Assembly: GCA_018402545.1 (NCBI GenBank)
Contig: JAGYIL010000004.1
Coordinates: forward strand, 160,422 to 224,421
DNA from: Saccharospirillum sp.
GTDB lineage: Bacteria > Pseudomonadota > Gammaproteobacteria > Pseudomonadales > Natronospirillaceae
Length of the DNA: 64,000 nt
Direction of reading: 5' to 3'
Shown: positions 1 to 8,150 of the stretch, in pieces
Numbering within the stretch: the stretch's first letter is position 1
How the letters are laid out: each line of letters begins with the position of its first letter
Program-made: the position numbers and the translations under genes
The notes under the pieces: generated by a model
Databases searched by the model: none
What the model was told of the DNA's origin: nothing
The model's input: only the letters and a program-made list of their open reading frames with translations

Positions 1-1533
1 GGTGACGGCTGTCTGATGGAAGGGGTGTCTCACGAGGTGTCTTCACTGGCAGGGACACTGGGGCTGGGCAAACTGATTGCGTTTTATGACGACAACGGCA
101 TTTCGATTGATGGCGAAGTCGCTGGCTGGTTTACCGATGATACCGTTAAGCGGTTTGAAGCTTACGGCTGGCAAGTGATTCCGCGGGTGAACGGTCACGA
201 CCCGGAAGAGATTCAACAGGCCATCGAAACCGCTCGGGAAAACACCGACCAGCCAACGCTGATCTGCTGCAAGACCATCATCGGCTTCGGTTCACCCAAT
301 AAAGAAGGCAAGGAATCCAGCCACGGTGCGCCCCTGGGTGACGACGAAATCGTGCTGGCCCGCAAGAAGCTGGGCTGGACTCACGGCTCCTTTGAAATCC
401 CGCAAGACATCTATGACGCCTGGGATGCCCGTGGCAAGGGCCGCAAGGCCGAGGCAGAGTGGGATGACCGTTTCGCCGAGTACAAAGCAGCCTATCCGGA
501 CCTGGCGGCTGAATTTGAGCGCCGCATGAAAGGTGACCTGCCAGCCGATTTCGACAAGATCGCCAACGACTATATCGCCAGCGTCAACGAGAAGGCGGAA
601 ACCATCGCCAGCCGCAAGGCGTCGCAAAACGCCATTGAAGCACTGGCGCCCAACCTGCCTGAACTACTGGGCGGGTCAGCTGACCTGGCCGGTTCCAACC
701 TGACATTGTGGAGCGGCGCGCGTGGCATCAGCCAGGCCGAGCCGGATGGCAACTACTGCTTCTATGGTGTGCGTGAATTCGGCATGACCGCCATCATGAA
801 CGGCCTGGCTCTGCACGGCGGCTTCCGCCCCTATGGCGCTACCTTCCTGATTTTCATGGAATACGCCCGCAACGCGGTTCGTATGTCGGCATTGATGAAG
901 CAGCCGCTGATTCACGTCTACACCCACGATTCGATCGGCCTGGGCGAAGACGGCCCGACGCACCAGCCGGTTGAACAGCTGTCGTCACTGCGTCTGACGC
1001 CGAACCTGGATACCTGGCGCCCGGCCGATGCGGTGGAGAGTGCCGTTGCCTGGAAATCGGCGATACAAAGCAGCGACCGGCCAAGTGCCCTGGTGTTCTC
1101 CCGTCAGGGGCTGACGCACCAAAAACGGTCAGCGCAGCAGCTGGCTGACATCGAACGGGGCGGTTACGTGCTCAAAGACAGCAACGGTACGCCGGCTGCG
1201 GTTCTGATCGCCACCGGTTCCGAAGTGGGTTTGGCGGTTGAAGCCGCTGAAGCTCTGGAAGCGAAGGGTGTGGCGACACGCGTTGTCTCAATGCCTTGCA
1301 CCGAGCGGTTCGACGCCCAGGACGCCGCCTACCGCGATGCCGTCTTGCCACAGGGCATCAAGCGCTTTGCAGTTGAAGCCGGCATTGCCGACTACTGGTA
1401 CAAGTACGTGGGTCTCGATGGGGCTGTGCTGGGTATGACCAGCTTTGGTGAGTCGGCTCCCGCCGGTGATCTGTATGCCCATTTTGGCATAACATCTGAC
1501 TCATTGGTCAACTTGGTACAATCCTCGCTTTAA
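1..1533 (+). CDS. tkt: Transketolase, 3' part (5' end outside window)
   Basis: Thiamine-diphosphate enzyme of the non-oxidative pentose phosphate pathway, moving two-carbon ketol units between sugar phosphates in the cytoplasm. The reading frame is open from base 1 and begins GDGCLMEG, the conserved segment that ends the ThDP/Mg-binding GDG motif. About 150-160 residues of the usual 660 are therefore missing upstream, and the ATG at 16 is internal. Central and C-terminal regions carry the family signatures, including the [15 protein letters not shown] loop and a C-terminal transketolase domain with [13 protein letters not shown] strong hairpin terminator follows at once. Identification is firm. 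The symbol tkt rests on family membership; tktA and tktB cannot be told apart. Confidence 0.97.
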   Translation, partial: GDGCLMEGVSHEVSSLAGTLGLGKLIAFYDDNGISIDGEVAGWFTDDTVKRFEAYGWQVIPRVNGHDPEEIQQAIETARENTDQPTLICCKTIIGFGSPNKEGKESSHGAPLGDDEIVLARKKLGWTHGSFEIPQDIYDAWDARGKGRKAEAEWDDRFAEYKAAYPDLAAEFERRMKGDLPADFDKIANDYIASVNEKAETIASRKASQNAIEALAPNLPELLGGSADLAGSNLTLWSGARGISQAEPDGNYCFYGVREFGMTAIMNGLALHGGFRPYGATFLIFMEYARNAVRMSALMKQPLIHVYTHDSIGLGEDGPTHQPVEQLSSLRLTPNLDTWRPADAVESAVAWKSAIQSSDRPSALVFSRQGLTHQKRSAQQLADIERGGYVLKDSNGTPAAVLIATGSEVGLAVEAAEALEAKGVATRVVSMPCTERFDAQDAAYRDAVLPQGIKRFAVEAGIADYWYKYVGLDGAVLGMTSFGESAPAGDLYAHFGITSDSLVNLVQSSL

Positions 1534-1549
1534 AAATCCCGCCCAACGG

Positions 1550-1580
1550 AAAGGGCCAGCCGATCGGCTGGCCCTTTCTT
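1550..1580 (+). terminator. Rho-independent terminator after tkt
   Basis: GGGCCAGC and GCTGGCCC arms close over a short CGATCG-containing centre, flanked by AAA and TTTCTT. It lies 17 bases after the tkt stop codon. Confidence 0.85.
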
Positions 1581-1762
1581 ATTGAAAACCGACTGAACCT
1601 AATTGATAGACCCGGATTCCTGCACCTGGGTGCGGCTGTTGTGAGCACGCCCTTTATCTGCCGGAGTTGTCGCTGATTATTGTTGTCGACAAGGCTCGAT
1701 CAGGCAGACAAGAGTCCTTATACTGTGTAAAAACTAACCGCTAGGTCAAATATGAGGTTTGC

Positions 1763-2770
1763 ATGAAATTGGTTCGTATGTTCAGTGTTGTTCTGGCTGT
1801 AAGCGTTAGTTGGGCAAGCGCCGAGGTATTGCCTGCCGTGGCCTACTCCGACGGTGTTAAGTTTGATAACTCCTTTAACGAAGCGGTGTTCCGCGAAGGG
1901 GTGACCCGGTTTCAGTCCACCTACGATATCGATGTTGTGGAGGTAAACCCCTCGACCGCCGACGCCTTTGAGTCGGCCCTGCGGGACCTCGCCAGCCAGG
2001 GGCGCAGCCCGATCGTCGCGGTTGGCTTCTCCTACGCCCCTGCACTGACTACCGTGGCTCCTGAATTTCCGGATATCCAGTTCACCATCATTGATGCCGT
2101 GGTCGATGCGCCGAACGTTCAGTCACTGATCTTCAAAGAGTGGGAAGGGTCGTTTCTGGTTGGCGCGCTCTCGGCAATGAGAACCGACGGTGCGCCGCTG
2201 GGGTTTGTCGGCGGTATGGATCTGCCCTTTATCCGTGGCTTCGCCTGCGGCTATGCCCAGGGCGCGCATTACGTCGACGATGATTCCCAGGTTATGGTGC
2301 GCATGATCGGCGATACTCCCCAGGCCTGGTCGAACCCCGATCGTGGCAACGAGCTGGCGCTGGAGCTGGTTGAACGGGGCGCCGAAGTGATTTACGCGGC
2401 CGCCGGTGGCAGCGGCGTGGGTGTGTACCGGGCCGCCAAAGACAGTGGCACGCTGGCTATTGCGGTCGACTCCAGCCAGAACTACCTGCATCTGGGCACC
2501 ATGCTGACCTCCATGGTCAAGCGGGTGGGCGTTGCGGCCTACACCAGTTGGGAGCAGGCCGTTAACGGCCAGTGGCAGCCTGGTGTGCAACAGCTGGGCC
2601 TGGCAGAAAACGGTGTGGACTGGTCGCTGGATATTTTCAATCGCCAGCTGGTCACGCTGGATATGGAAAAAGAGATGGCGCAGTTGCGTGAGCGCATCAT
2701 TAACGGTCGTATTCAGGTGCACGACTATGCCTCCAACAACCAGTGCCCGGTGCCCTTGCTGGGAGGTTGA
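1763..2770 (+). CDS. BMP-family ABC transporter substrate-binding protein (first paralog)
   Basis: Predicted periplasmic (or lipid-free secreted) binding protein of the BMP/Med/TmpC family, whose studied members bind purine nucleosides for ABC import. The 335-residue product begins with a signal peptide of about 20 residues ending near WASA. The mature part has the family's Asp-rich start (YSDGVKFDNSFNEAVF), a VGGMDLPFIRGFACGY segment and an SMVKRVGVAAY segment. The start at 1763 has a GAGG ribosome site 5 bases upstream. It is clearly paralogous to the next gene (3004-4005) and lies ahead of the matching ATPase and permeases. It lacks a lipobox, unlike many Gram-positive members. The substrate is inferred to be a nucleoside or a related molecule. 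Confidence 0.9.
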   Translation: MKLVRMFSVVLAVSVSWASAEVLPAVAYSDGVKFDNSFNEAVFREGVTRFQSTYDIDVVEVNPSTADAFESALRDLASQGRSPIVAVGFSYAPALTTVAPEFPDIQFTIIDAVVDAPNVQSLIFKEWEGSFLVGALSAMRTDGAPLGFVGGMDLPFIRGFACGYAQGAHYVDDDSQVMVRMIGDTPQAWSNPDRGNELALELVERGAEVIYAAAGGSGVGVYRAAKDSGTLAIAVDSSQNYLHLGTMLTSMVKRVGVAAYTSWEQAVNGQWQPGVQQLGLAENGVDWSLDIFNRQLVTLDMEKEMAQLRERIINGRIQVHDYASNNQCPVPLLGG

Positions 2771-2859
2771 CTAAGCCACGGGTGCCGGGGCTGTTCGCGA
2801 TAGATGAATCCAGGATGAATCAGCTGTGATTCTAGCGATGTAACGCCGAGGCGGCTGTG

Positions 2860-2865
2860 TATAAT
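2860..2865 (+). promoter_or_regulatory. Candidate -10 box for second BMP gene
   Basis: A perfect TATAAT without a convincing -35 at the usual spacing. If used, transcription starts near 2872 and gives a leader of about 130 bases that contains the paired hairpins at 2897-2957. Confidence 0.35.
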
Positions 2866-2896
2866 GCAACAGTTTGTTGCAAACGAGCTTTGCGGG

Positions 2897-2957
2897 GTTG
2901 ACCAAACGGTCAGCTTTGCCTAGAGTGCTTCCAATGACCCCTCGAGGGGTTCGTTGG
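2897..2957 (+). promoter_or_regulatory. Candidate structured 5' leader (two hairpins) before BMP gene
   Basis: Two good stem-loops lie in the leader. The first is TGACC-AAAC-GGTCA at 2899-2912, extended by G-C and T-G pairs. The second has ACCCC-TCGA-GGGGT at 2937-2950 with an outer CCAA/TTGG pair at 2931-2934 and 2954-2957. An unpaired stretch, GCCTAGAGTGCTT, lies between them. This looks like a small regulatory RNA element, possibly a riboswitch for the imported compound. I cannot assign it to a known class. Confidence 0.4.
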
Positions 2958-3003
2958 GCGTATGCAAAACAACCATAACATTAACGCTGAAAGGGGATTC
3001 ACC

Positions 3004-4005
3004 ATGAAACCAATGCTGAAAGCGGCTGCTGCAGCTGTGCTGTCCTTTTCTGCTGCCATCGCCGCAGCGGAAGATTTCCAACCTGCGGTCGTTTATGACA
3101 CAGCAGGCAAGTTCGACAAATCCTTTAACGAAGCGGTCTATCGCAACGGTGCCGAGAAGTTCACCATGGACAAGGGCATTGCCGTCCGTGAATTTGAACC
3201 GCAGAACGAAGAGCAGCGTGAGCAGGGCCTGCGTCGTCTGGCCGATCGTGGCTTTAGCCCGATCGTCGCGGTAGGCTTCAACTACTCATCCTCGGTTGAG
3301 AAAGTAGCGGCTGAGTATCCGGATGTTCAGTTCTCCATCATCGACTCTGTTGTTGATCTGCCAAACGTTCAGTCCATCGTCTTCGCCGAGCATCAGGGTT
3401 CTTTCCTGGTCGGTGCGCTGGCTGCCATGGCGTCCGAGAACGGCGCGGTTGGTTTTGTCGGTGGCATGGACATTCCGCTGATTCGCAAGTTCGCCTGTGG
3501 TTACCAGCAAGGCGCCCAGTACGTGAACAGCGACATCGAGTACTTCGAGAACATGACCGGTTCAACCCCGGCGGCGTTTAACGACCCGGCCCGTGGTTCT
3601 GAACTGGCCAAGTCACAGATTTCCCAGGGTGCAGACGTGATCTTCGCTGCGGCCGGTGGTACCGGTATCGGTGTTTACCAGGCAGCGGCTGACGAAGGCG
3701 TTTACGCCATCGGCGTCGACTCTAACCAGAACTACCTGCAGCCCGGCACCATGCTGACCTCCATGGTCAAGCGTGTGGGTGTTGCGGCTTACGCCTCCTG
3801 GGAAGAAGCTCAGGCCGGTGAGTGGGAAGGTGGCATCAAGGTGCTGGATCTGGGTGCCAACGGCGTTGACTGGGCACTGGATGAGTTCAACGAAGACCTG
3901 ATCACCGAAGAAATGCAGACTCGTATGGCTGAAATCCGCGCCGGTATTGTGGACGGTTCCATCAACGTTCACGATTACAGCGCGACTGGCAGCTGCGATA
4001 TCTGA
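3004..4005 (+). CDS. BMP-family ABC transporter substrate-binding protein (second paralog)
   Basis: Same family and likely role as the gene at 1763: periplasmic capture of a nucleoside-like substrate for the ATPase and permeases encoded downstream. I chose the ATG at 3004 because AGGGG lies 7 bases upstream and the product then starts with a typical signal peptide (MKPMLKAAAAAVLSFSAAIAAA). An in-frame ATG at 2962 would put polar residues ahead of it. Shared blocks with the first paralog include FDKSFNEAVY, VGGMDIPLIRKFACGYQQGA, AAAGGTGIGVYQAA and TMLTSMVKRVGVAAY. A terminator follows, so this abundant component can be made in excess of the membrane parts, which start after a separate leader. 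Confidence 0.92.
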   Translation: MKPMLKAAAAAVLSFSAAIAAAEDFQPAVVYDTAGKFDKSFNEAVYRNGAEKFTMDKGIAVREFEPQNEEQREQGLRRLADRGFSPIVAVGFNYSSSVEKVAAEYPDVQFSIIDSVVDLPNVQSIVFAEHQGSFLVGALAAMASENGAVGFVGGMDIPLIRKFACGYQQGAQYVNSDIEYFENMTGSTPAAFNDPARGSELAKSQISQGADVIFAAAGGTGIGVYQAAADEGVYAIGVDSNQNYLQPGTMLTSMVKRVGVAAYASWEEAQAGEWEGGIKVLDLGANGVDWALDEFNEDLITEEMQTRMAEIRAGIVDGSINVHDYSATGSCDI

Positions 4006-4023
4006 TCACAGCTCAATGCTGTT

Positions 4024-4055
4024 AAAAGCACCTGCCTGTCGGCAAGTGCTTTTTT
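4024..4055 (+). terminator. Terminator after second BMP gene
   Basis: AAAAGCAC-TGCC arm pairs with GGCA-GTGCTTTT (one mismatch), followed by a run of T. It is 18 bases after the stop codon and may attenuate transcription into the downstream ABC genes. Confidence 0.85.
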
Positions 4056-4090
4056 ATTGGGGTGGTGATGCTTGTCCGTCACATCCCTTT

Positions 4091-4193
4091 CGGCCGGTTC
4101 CCGGGCCTGCCCCGGTTCCGGCCGACGTATTATTAACGCCCTCCCCCTGGAGTCTGTCGGATCCCAGGAGGAGGGCGACGTCCGGTTCGGACG
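4091..4193 (+). promoter_or_regulatory. Hairpin-rich leader upstream of the ABC ATPase gene
   Basis: The 225-base gap before the ATPase gene holds three nested or serial stems: CGGCCGG/CCGGCCG (4091-4097 with 4118-4124), GCCCTCC/GGAGGGC (4138-4144 with 4170-4176) and CGTCCG-GTT-CGGACG (4179-4193). This is more pairing than expected by chance, but no known RNA class is recognised. It could be a regulatory leader or an mRNA-stabilising structure. Confidence 0.35.
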
Positions 4194-4280
4194 ATTTCCG
4201 AACCGAGTGAGACCCGACGCGTGTTCGGCTACTCTCAGAGCATACAGCGTTTCCATTAACCTCTACTGACCGGGTGACCC

Positions 4281-5858
4281 ATGACTGCCCAGACCCACTC
4301 TGCTGCAGAATACGCCCTTGAGCTGCGCGGCATCGACAAGCACTTTGGTGCGGTACATGCCAATAAAAACATCGATCTGAAGGTCGAAAAAGGCACCATT
4401 CACGGCATCGTCGGCGAAAACGGTGCTGGCAAGTCCACGCTGATGAGCATCATCTATGGCTTTTACGAAGCCGACCAGGGTGACATTGCCATCGATGGCC
4501 AGGTGCTGAAGATCAAAGATTCCAAAACCGCCATCGCGTCGGGCATAGGTATGGTCCATCAGCATTTCATGCTGATTCAGAACTTTACCGCGCTGGAGAA
4601 CGTCGTTCTGGGCGCCGAGAGCGGTGAACTGATTGACGACAGCCTCGATAAAGCCCGCACTGAACTGAACCGCTTGTCGGATGAATTCGGCTTGTCGGTG
4701 CCGCTGGACCAGCCCGTTGAAGAATTATCGGTCGGGTTTCAGCAGCGCATCGAAATTCTCAAGGCGCTGTACCGCGGCGCGCGAATTCTGATTCTGGACG
4801 AACCCACCGGCGTGCTGACCCCACAGGAAACCGAGCATCTGTTCAAGGTTCTCGACTCGCTGAAGGCTCAGGGCACCACGGTTATTCTGATTACCCACAA
4901 ATTACGCGAGATTCTGGCGGCGACCGACAACGTATCGGTTATGCGTCGCGGTGAGATGGTCGCCCACGTTAAAACGGCCGAGACCACCCAGGAAGATCTG
5001 GCGGAACTGATGGTCGGGCGCAAGGTATTGTTGCGCGTCGACAAAGGCGATTCCGCACCGGGTGATGTAAAACTGTCTGTGCGTAATTTAAGCATGACTG
5101 ACAGTGCCGGGGTTAAACGCCTCGATAACGTCTCACTGGATGTGCGTGCCGGCGAGATCGTCGGTATTGCCGGCGTTTCCGGCAATGGCCAGTCCGAGCT
5201 GCTAGAGACGCTTGCGGGCATTACCCCGGTCGACAGTGGCACCATCGATTTGAACGGCCATACGCTCGATGCCCAACACCCGATGAACCCTTCGCAGGTG
5301 CGCAAGGCCGGCATCGGGCATATTCCGGAAGACCGGCATCGCATGGGTCTGATCAATACGTTTTCGGCTTATGAAGCCTTTGTGCTGGGCTACCACCGCA
5401 ACCATGAATACAACGGTGCCCTGCAAATGAAGCAAGGCGCCATTATTGAAGACTGTAAGGAAAAGATGGAGCGCTGGGATGTTCGCCCGCAGGATCCCTA
5501 TCTGAAAACAGCCAACTTCTCCGGGGGTAATCAGCAAAAGCTGGTGATTGCCCGTGAAATTGAACAAAACCCGGATGTCCTGCTGATCGGGCAACCGACA
5601 CGGGGCGTCGACATCGGCGCGATCGAATCCATCCACAAACGTATTCTTGAAATGCGCGATGCGGGCAAGGCCATATTGCTGGTCTCGGTTGAGCTGGATG
5701 AAATTCGCTCATTGTCGGACCGTATTCTGGTGATGTTCGACGGTACCATCGTCGGTGAAGTACCGGCTGACAAAGCTGACGAACGGACCCTTGGCCTGAT
5801 GATGGCCAACATTGTTCCCGATGAAATCAAGGCGTTGCAGGCGGAGGAATCAGCATGA
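4281..5858 (+). CDS. Nucleoside-type ABC transporter, fused double ATPase subunit
   Basis: Cytoplasmic energy-coupling subunit with two tandem ABC domains in 525 residues, the RbsA/YufO arrangement used with BMP-family binding proteins. Domain 1 has Walker A GENGAGKS (about residues 46-53), an LSVGFQQR signature and Walker B ILILDEPTG. Domain 2 (from about residue 260) has an altered Walker A (GVSGNGQS) and an FSGGNQQK signature with VLLIGQPTRG. Such asymmetry, with a degenerate second site, is normal in this family. The stop overlaps the start of the next permease gene by 4 bases (ATGA), which indicates translational coupling. The ribose-type fold alone would not give the substrate; the BMP neighbours point to nucleosides. 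Confidence 0.94.
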   Translation: MTAQTHSAAEYALELRGIDKHFGAVHANKNIDLKVEKGTIHGIVGENGAGKSTLMSIIYGFYEADQGDIAIDGQVLKIKDSKTAIASGIGMVHQHFMLIQNFTALENVVLGAESGELIDDSLDKARTELNRLSDEFGLSVPLDQPVEELSVGFQQRIEILKALYRGARILILDEPTGVLTPQETEHLFKVLDSLKAQGTTVILITHKLREILAATDNVSVMRRGEMVAHVKTAETTQEDLAELMVGRKVLLRVDKGDSAPGDVKLSVRNLSMTDSAGVKRLDNVSLDVRAGEIVGIAGVSGNGQSELLETLAGITPVDSGTIDLNGHTLDAQHPMNPSQVRKAGIGHIPEDRHRMGLINTFSAYEAFVLGYHRNHEYNGALQMKQGAIIEDCKEKMERWDVRPQDPYLKTANFSGGNQQKLVIAREIEQNPDVLLIGQPTRGVDIGAIESIHKRILEMRDAGKAILLVSVELDEIRSLSDRILVMFDGTIVGEVPADKADERTLGLMMANIVPDEIKALQAEESA

Positions 5859-6985
5859 GCCAACAGCGTATACCCGCCTGGATCACCGTAGGGGTCATCC
5901 CTCTGGCCAACGTGGCCATGTCTGCCCTGGCAGCGGCTCTGGTCTTCTGGTATCTGAACATTAACCCGCTCGATGCCTTGCAGGCCATGGTCTATGGTGC
6001 CTTTGGCAGCTCCTATGGCTGGGGCTACACTCTCTATTACATGACCAGTTACATCTTTACCGGGCTGGCTGTGGCAGTGGTATTTCAGGCCGGTATGTTC
6101 AACATCGGCGGTGAAGGCCAGGCTTATATTGGCGCACTGGGCGTAGGCCTGGTCTGTCTGGGGCTCGGCGGTCATGTTCCGTTTATTGTGTTGCTGCCGA
6201 TCAGCATCATCGCGGCCTTTGTGTTCGGCGGTCTGTGGGCACTGATTCCCGCCTGGCTGCAAGCCAAGCGCGGTTCGCACATCGTGATTACCACCATCAT
6301 GTTCAATTTCATCGCCGCCTCGCTGATGAACTACCTGCTGATCAACTTTATGAAGCCGGCCGGCACCATGTCGGTGGAAAGTGCGGTCTTTGATCCGTCT
6401 TCCTGGATTCCAAAGATGCATGAAGTGTTGGCGTTGATTGGTATTTCCATTGATCGCTCACCGCTTAACCTGTCGATGTTCTGGGCGCTGTTTGTTGCCT
6501 TTGCCGTCTGGTTCTTTCTCTGGCGAACCCGCTGGGGCTATGAAGTACGGGCCATGGGCAGCAACGCCTCCGGTGCCCAGTACGGCGGCATCAGCATTCC
6601 GGGAACCGTCATCATGATCATGATCATTGGCGGTGGCCTGGCCGGCTTTATGGCACTGAATGTGGTGCAGGGGGAAGCGCACCAGATCAAGCTGAACCTG
6701 GTGAACCAGATGGGCTTTACCGGCATTGCGGTGGCGCTGATGGGGCGTAACCACCCCGTCGGCATCGTGATCGCCAGTTTGCTGTTCGGCTTTCTCACCC
6801 AGGGCGGCAGTGAATTGCAATTCGAATACTCGGTGGACGCACGCATTGTCGTGGTGTTGCAGGGGCTGGTAATCCTGTTCTCGGGCGCCTTGCAGAACAT
6901 GATGAAGCATCCGATTGAACGGCTCTATTTGCGGTTATCCAGTAACCGCAGAAAGACCTCTGAAGAATTCGCGGCGGAGGCCTGA
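5855..6985 (+). CDS. ABC transporter permease (YufP/NupB-like)
   Basis: Integral membrane subunit of 376 residues with about nine to ten hydrophobic segments, of the branched-chain amino acid/ribose permease superfamily. Recognisable blocks are FNIGGEGQAYIGALG, the cytoplasmic coupling region MGSNASGAQYGGIS, and GFTGIAVALMGRNHP. It forms a heterodimer with the next permease and is translated from a start that overlaps the ATPase stop. The next gene begins 2 bases after its stop. Its C-terminal tail is charged and cytoplasmic. Substrate is inferred from the BMP proteins. Confidence 0.92.
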   Translation: MSQQRIPAWITVGVIPLANVAMSALAAALVFWYLNINPLDALQAMVYGAFGSSYGWGYTLYYMTSYIFTGLAVAVVFQAGMFNIGGEGQAYIGALGVGLVCLGLGGHVPFIVLLPISIIAAFVFGGLWALIPAWLQAKRGSHIVITTIMFNFIAASLMNYLLINFMKPAGTMSVESAVFDPSSWIPKMHEVLALIGISIDRSPLNLSMFWALFVAFAVWFFLWRTRWGYEVRAMGSNASGAQYGGISIPGTVIMIMIIGGGLAGFMALNVVQGEAHQIKLNLVNQMGFTGIAVALMGRNHPVGIVIASLLFGFLTQGGSELQFEYSVDARIVVVLQGLVILFSGALQNMMKHPIERLYLRLSSNRRKTSEEFAAEA

Positions 6986-6987
6986 TC

Positions 6988-7974
6988 ATGGAACTATTCG
7001 ACAGTATTATTCTGATTCTGGACGCCACTCTGCGTAATGCCACGCCGCTGATTTTTGCCGCTCTGGCCGGCATGTTTTCCGAACGTTCTGGCATTGTGAA
7101 CATTGCACTGGAAGGCAAGATTCTGATCAGTGCCTTCGCCGGTGCCTCGGCGGCTTATTACACCGGCTCGCCGTGGATGGGCCTGCTGGCGGGCATCATG
7201 GCTTCGGTTGTGTTCGCTCAACTGCACGCCTTTGCCACCGTCACCCACAACGGTGACCATGTGGTCTCGGGTCTGGCCATTAACATTCTGGCCGCGGGCC
7301 TGACGGCGGCGGTGGGGAATTACTGGTTCAGCCAGGGCGGCAATACCCCCAACCTTGTCAGCCGGGCCGAGGAACTGAACGCCCGCTTCGAGCCGATCGT
7401 GTTCCCCTTCGCCGAAGCGCTCTCCGATGTACCTATTATCGGTGGTATTTATTCCGAGCTGCTCAGTGGCCATTACATTCTGGTGTATCTGGCCTTTCTG
7501 GCGGTGCCGCTGTGCTGGTTCGTGCTGTTTCGTACCCGCTTCGGGTTGCGCTTGCGGGCCACGGGTGAAAACCCCCAGGCCGTTGATACGGCCGGTATTT
7601 CCGTAACCCAGGTGCGCTACCTTGCCTTGCTGGTGTGTGGCGTGCTGGCTGGTTTTGCCGGGGTGTATCTGGCCGTGGCACTGACCGCCCAGTTCTCGCC
7701 GAACATGAGCGCCGGTAAAGGCTACATGGCGCTGGCAGCACTGATTTTCGGCAAGTGGCGGCCCAAAACCACCATGCTGGCCTGTTTGCTGTTCGGGGCT
7801 TTGCTGGCCATTGCCGACCGCAGCCAGGGGGCCGTTATCCTTGGCTTTGAAGTGCCGGTTCAGTTGGTAGAGGCGTTGCCGTATATCCTCACCGTTGTGT
7901 TGCTGGGTGGCTTTATCGGCCGCGCTATTGCGCCCAAGGCCATTGGCAAGCCCTACGTGAAAGAACGTGCCTGA
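6988..7974 (+). CDS. ABC transporter permease (YufQ/NupC-like)
   Basis: Second permease of the importer, 328 residues, mostly hydrophobic. Family markers include GMFSERSGIVNIALEGKIL near the N terminus, NGDHVVSGLAINILAAG, the coupling segment RATGENPQAVDTAGIS, and GKGYMALAALIFGKWRP. It follows the first permease by 2 bases, so the two are made together. A GC-rich hairpin without a U-tract (7981-7999) follows its stop. Confidence 0.92.
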   Translation: MELFDSIILILDATLRNATPLIFAALAGMFSERSGIVNIALEGKILISAFAGASAAYYTGSPWMGLLAGIMASVVFAQLHAFATVTHNGDHVVSGLAINILAAGLTAAVGNYWFSQGGNTPNLVSRAEELNARFEPIVFPFAEALSDVPIIGGIYSELLSGHYILVYLAFLAVPLCWFVLFRTRFGLRLRATGENPQAVDTAGISVTQVRYLALLVCGVLAGFAGVYLAVALTAQFSPNMSAGKGYMALAALIFGKWRPKTTMLACLLFGALLAIADRSQGAVILGFEVPVQLVEALPYILTVVLLGGFIGRAIAPKAIGKPYVKERA

Positions 7975-7980
7975 TCATCG

Positions 7981-7999
7981 GGCCGGGTGATACCCGGCC
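7981..7999 (+). terminator. GC-rich hairpin after the permease genes
   Basis: GGCCGGGT and ACCCGGCC pair over a 3-base loop just after the stop codon. There is no T-run, so it may act as a weak or Rho-assisted terminator or protect the 3' end. Confidence 0.4.
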
Positions 8000-8026
8000 G
8001 GGTCAGTCACACACTTGAGATCAGAA

Positions 8027-8109
8027 GGCGAATAAACGCCTCGCCCGACAAGATTCGGGATCTCACTGAGACCATCCCCCGCTTCGGCAATGCGACCGTG
8101 GTGGGGGAT
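8027..8109 (+). promoter_or_regulatory. Serial-hairpin leader before the oxygenase gene
   Basis: Four stems are packed in 83 bases: GGCG/CGCC (8027-8040), CCCGA/TCGGG (8044-8059), TCTC/GAGA (8061-8071) and ATCCCCC/GGGGGAT (8074-8080 with 8103-8109). They precede the gene at 8151 with 41 bases to spare. Compact serial pairing suggests a regulatory leader RNA, class unknown. Confidence 0.35.
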
Positions 8110-8150
8110 AACCGTATTATCAGGCATCGCCTGAACGAGAGACTTCCGAT

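Noticed and set aside
2123..2722. Long open frame antisense to the first BMP gene
   Set aside because: It mirrors a strongly supported gene, has no ribosome site and reads as low-similarity His/Gln-rich sequence typical of antisense frames in GC-rich DNA.
5531..6421. 296-codon open frame antisense to the ATPase and permease genes
   Set aside because: It spans the junction of two certain genes on the other strand and has no recognisable domain.
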